DNA from: Triops longicaudatus
Taxonomy: Eukaryota > Arthropoda > Branchiopoda > Notostraca > Triopsidae
NCBI GenBank assembly: GCA_022885665.1
Contig: JAGQDJ010000028.1
Span: 124,001-188,000, forward strand
Direction: 5' to 3'
DNA length: 64,000 nucleotides
In this document: in pieces, positions 62,595 to 64,000 of the stretch
Numbering within the stretch: position 1 is the first letter of the stretch
How the letters are laid out: each line of letters starts with the position of its first letter
The notes under the pieces: model-generated
What the model was told of the DNA's origin: nothing
Databases searched by the model: none
The model's input: the letters and a program-made list of their open reading frames with translations, nothing else
Position numbers and translations under genes: made by a program

Positions 62595-64000
62595 ATCCCA
62601 TTCACTGAACAGAAGCAAATCTGCCTAGTCCTTCTGTGCACCTGACAAAAAGCGTTTCCTTTTCACAGTTGTTCATTAGAAATTTGATGTTTAATAGCAT
62701 TTTACTTAATTAGAAAATTTTGTAGAAAAAACGTTCCTCATAAATTAGCTTTGAAGGCTGTAAATGTATACAAACCATTACATCGCCCTCATAAAAAATT
62801 TGCGAACCAAACAAAAAGAAAGTAAAGTAATAGTCTAGGACGCAAAACTCAAGGGGCATAAAACCTAAATTAACGTTGTGTAAGAAAAAGGTTGACGAGA
62901 ACTCATTGTTGCTTGGAAAGATTTATTACGCTGGAAAAATATTACATAACGTGTATGGTAGTCTCTTGTTTAGTGCTGACCAAAACCCCATGCACATTGA
63001 TTACTGCTTTGAATGTAGATGAAAAAATACTAGAATGTTTTCCCTGATTTGAGAGGAAATTTCTTGTTGCTTGTGTCAAAGAAGAGGGCATCGGGCGTCT
63101 TTTGAAGAGATCCTCAAAGGAGTCCATTTACTAGGTTGTTTCTGAGCAACATTTAAAGCTCCGCTAACATCCTTTTCATGTGATAAAATGTTCCGCGTGC
63201 ATATGAAGGGTCTTTTTGTAGCACGGCTTTTAGGTAGAAAAACTTAAGGATGCAGCCTCTTTAGGCCTTGATTCTGAGATTGTTAGCGCAAGTCAGCTGG
63301 ACGAGACAGTAGATTAGAAGTAAAAAGGGGGAGGAAGCCAAGAAACGTGGGGGCGGGGAGGCATATCCAAACAAGTAGTTGACGTCCCGTAGTCAAACTT
63401 ATAGAGAACAAATGGCCTGCCAGTTTAACTACTATTTGCATTAGCTCATACTTCAGCAGCAGCTAAGCCAGCAACGAAAGGAAAACAAAGTAGTAACTAC
63501 AGGGAAGGTAGAACTCCAAACAGTGTAGTCTTCATGCTACATTCGGTAATTGCAGATTCCACTAAATCTGGTCATAGTGGAAGTGGCTGTTGGGCGCTAT
63601 GGACCAGACATGTCTTAACAGACAAATCAAGCACTGCCATTCTAGAATCAAAGGACACACTTTGACCACTAGGTCAAGTCCAATAGTTACATGCTGAAAC
63701 GTAGTAGAATAGGACAGGAGTATAAACGCGGTATAGCAAAATCTTTTCGCGTCGAATACGTCCGGCTTTATAGGCAAGTCGTGTGCTGGACCGTTCAAAA
63801 GCTTAACAGTGCCGTAAACGCTGCTAATAAGCCTGAATTGTTACAGAATTTGCCTACAAGCAAGGGGTCATTGATTTCTGCGGGTCGTTGTGTGGTAGGA
63901 TGCGTGTGATATTATTCGTGTCCCTATCTATCTTTGCCTGGAATAAGAAAAGAACTGTTTCTGAGTGCCAGCACCACAAGCCAGCTTTAACCTTAAAAAA
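62595..64000. other. Non-coding right end of the window
   Basis: No supported coding exon, RNA gene or repeat. A 72-codon plus-strand frame at 63691-63909 is unrecognised. Confidence 0.4.

Overview
This is a gene-poor, repeat-rich window of a eukaryotic, most likely arthropod, nuclear genome. The evidence is a FoxQ2-class forkhead gene, a multi-exon Dpr-family immunoglobulin gene with GT-AG introns (Dpr proteins are a protostome, mainly arthropod, family), AT-leaning non-coding DNA, long poly-T tracts, and several decayed DNA transposons. Nothing bacterial, viral or organellar was recognised: no operons, CRISPR array, rRNA or convincing tRNA.

Layout. (1) Positions 3-719, plus strand: the 3' part of an unidentified protein, probably a transcription factor, cut by the left edge. 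It has an EH1-like repressor motif and an acidic tail, with a polyadenylation signal just after the stop. (2) 0.7-19.4 kb: no recognisable gene. It holds two small pogo/mariner-like inverted-repeat elements (about 4.0 and 15.6 kb), a 954-bp non-autonomous hAT element with an 8-bp target duplication (5570-6523), and one copy of a dispersed repeat (about 7.2-7.5 kb). (3) 19444-21192, minus strand: an intact single-exon FoxQ2 gene of 582 codons. (4) 21.2-42.0 kb: no recognisable gene. It holds a decayed non-LTR retrotransposon tail (24.2-24.9 kb), a second copy of the dispersed repeat (33.7-34.0 kb) and poly-T tracts, one interrupted by the only N in the window. (5) 42053-50372, minus strand: five spliced exons of a Dpr-like gene encoding two Ig domains and a C-terminal hydrophobic anchor. 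The exon with the start codon and signal peptide was not found and must lie upstream (to the right). Its 5.5-kb intron carries a degenerate PIF/Harbinger-like transposase. (6) 50.4-64 kb: no recognisable gene. It holds a 329-bp inverted-repeat element and two inverted full-length copies of an unnamed 450-480 bp element that ends in GGCCCCGG and is flanked by TTAA.

The three genes do not form a pathway. Two encode transcription-factor-like proteins (FoxQ2 is known for anterior/neural patterning). The third encodes a neuronal surface recognition protein that by family knowledge pairs with DIP proteins. The large empty flanks around the regulatory genes could hold distal enhancers, but the sequence alone does not show this. 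The most novel material is the set of small transposon families, above all the TTAA-flanked pair.
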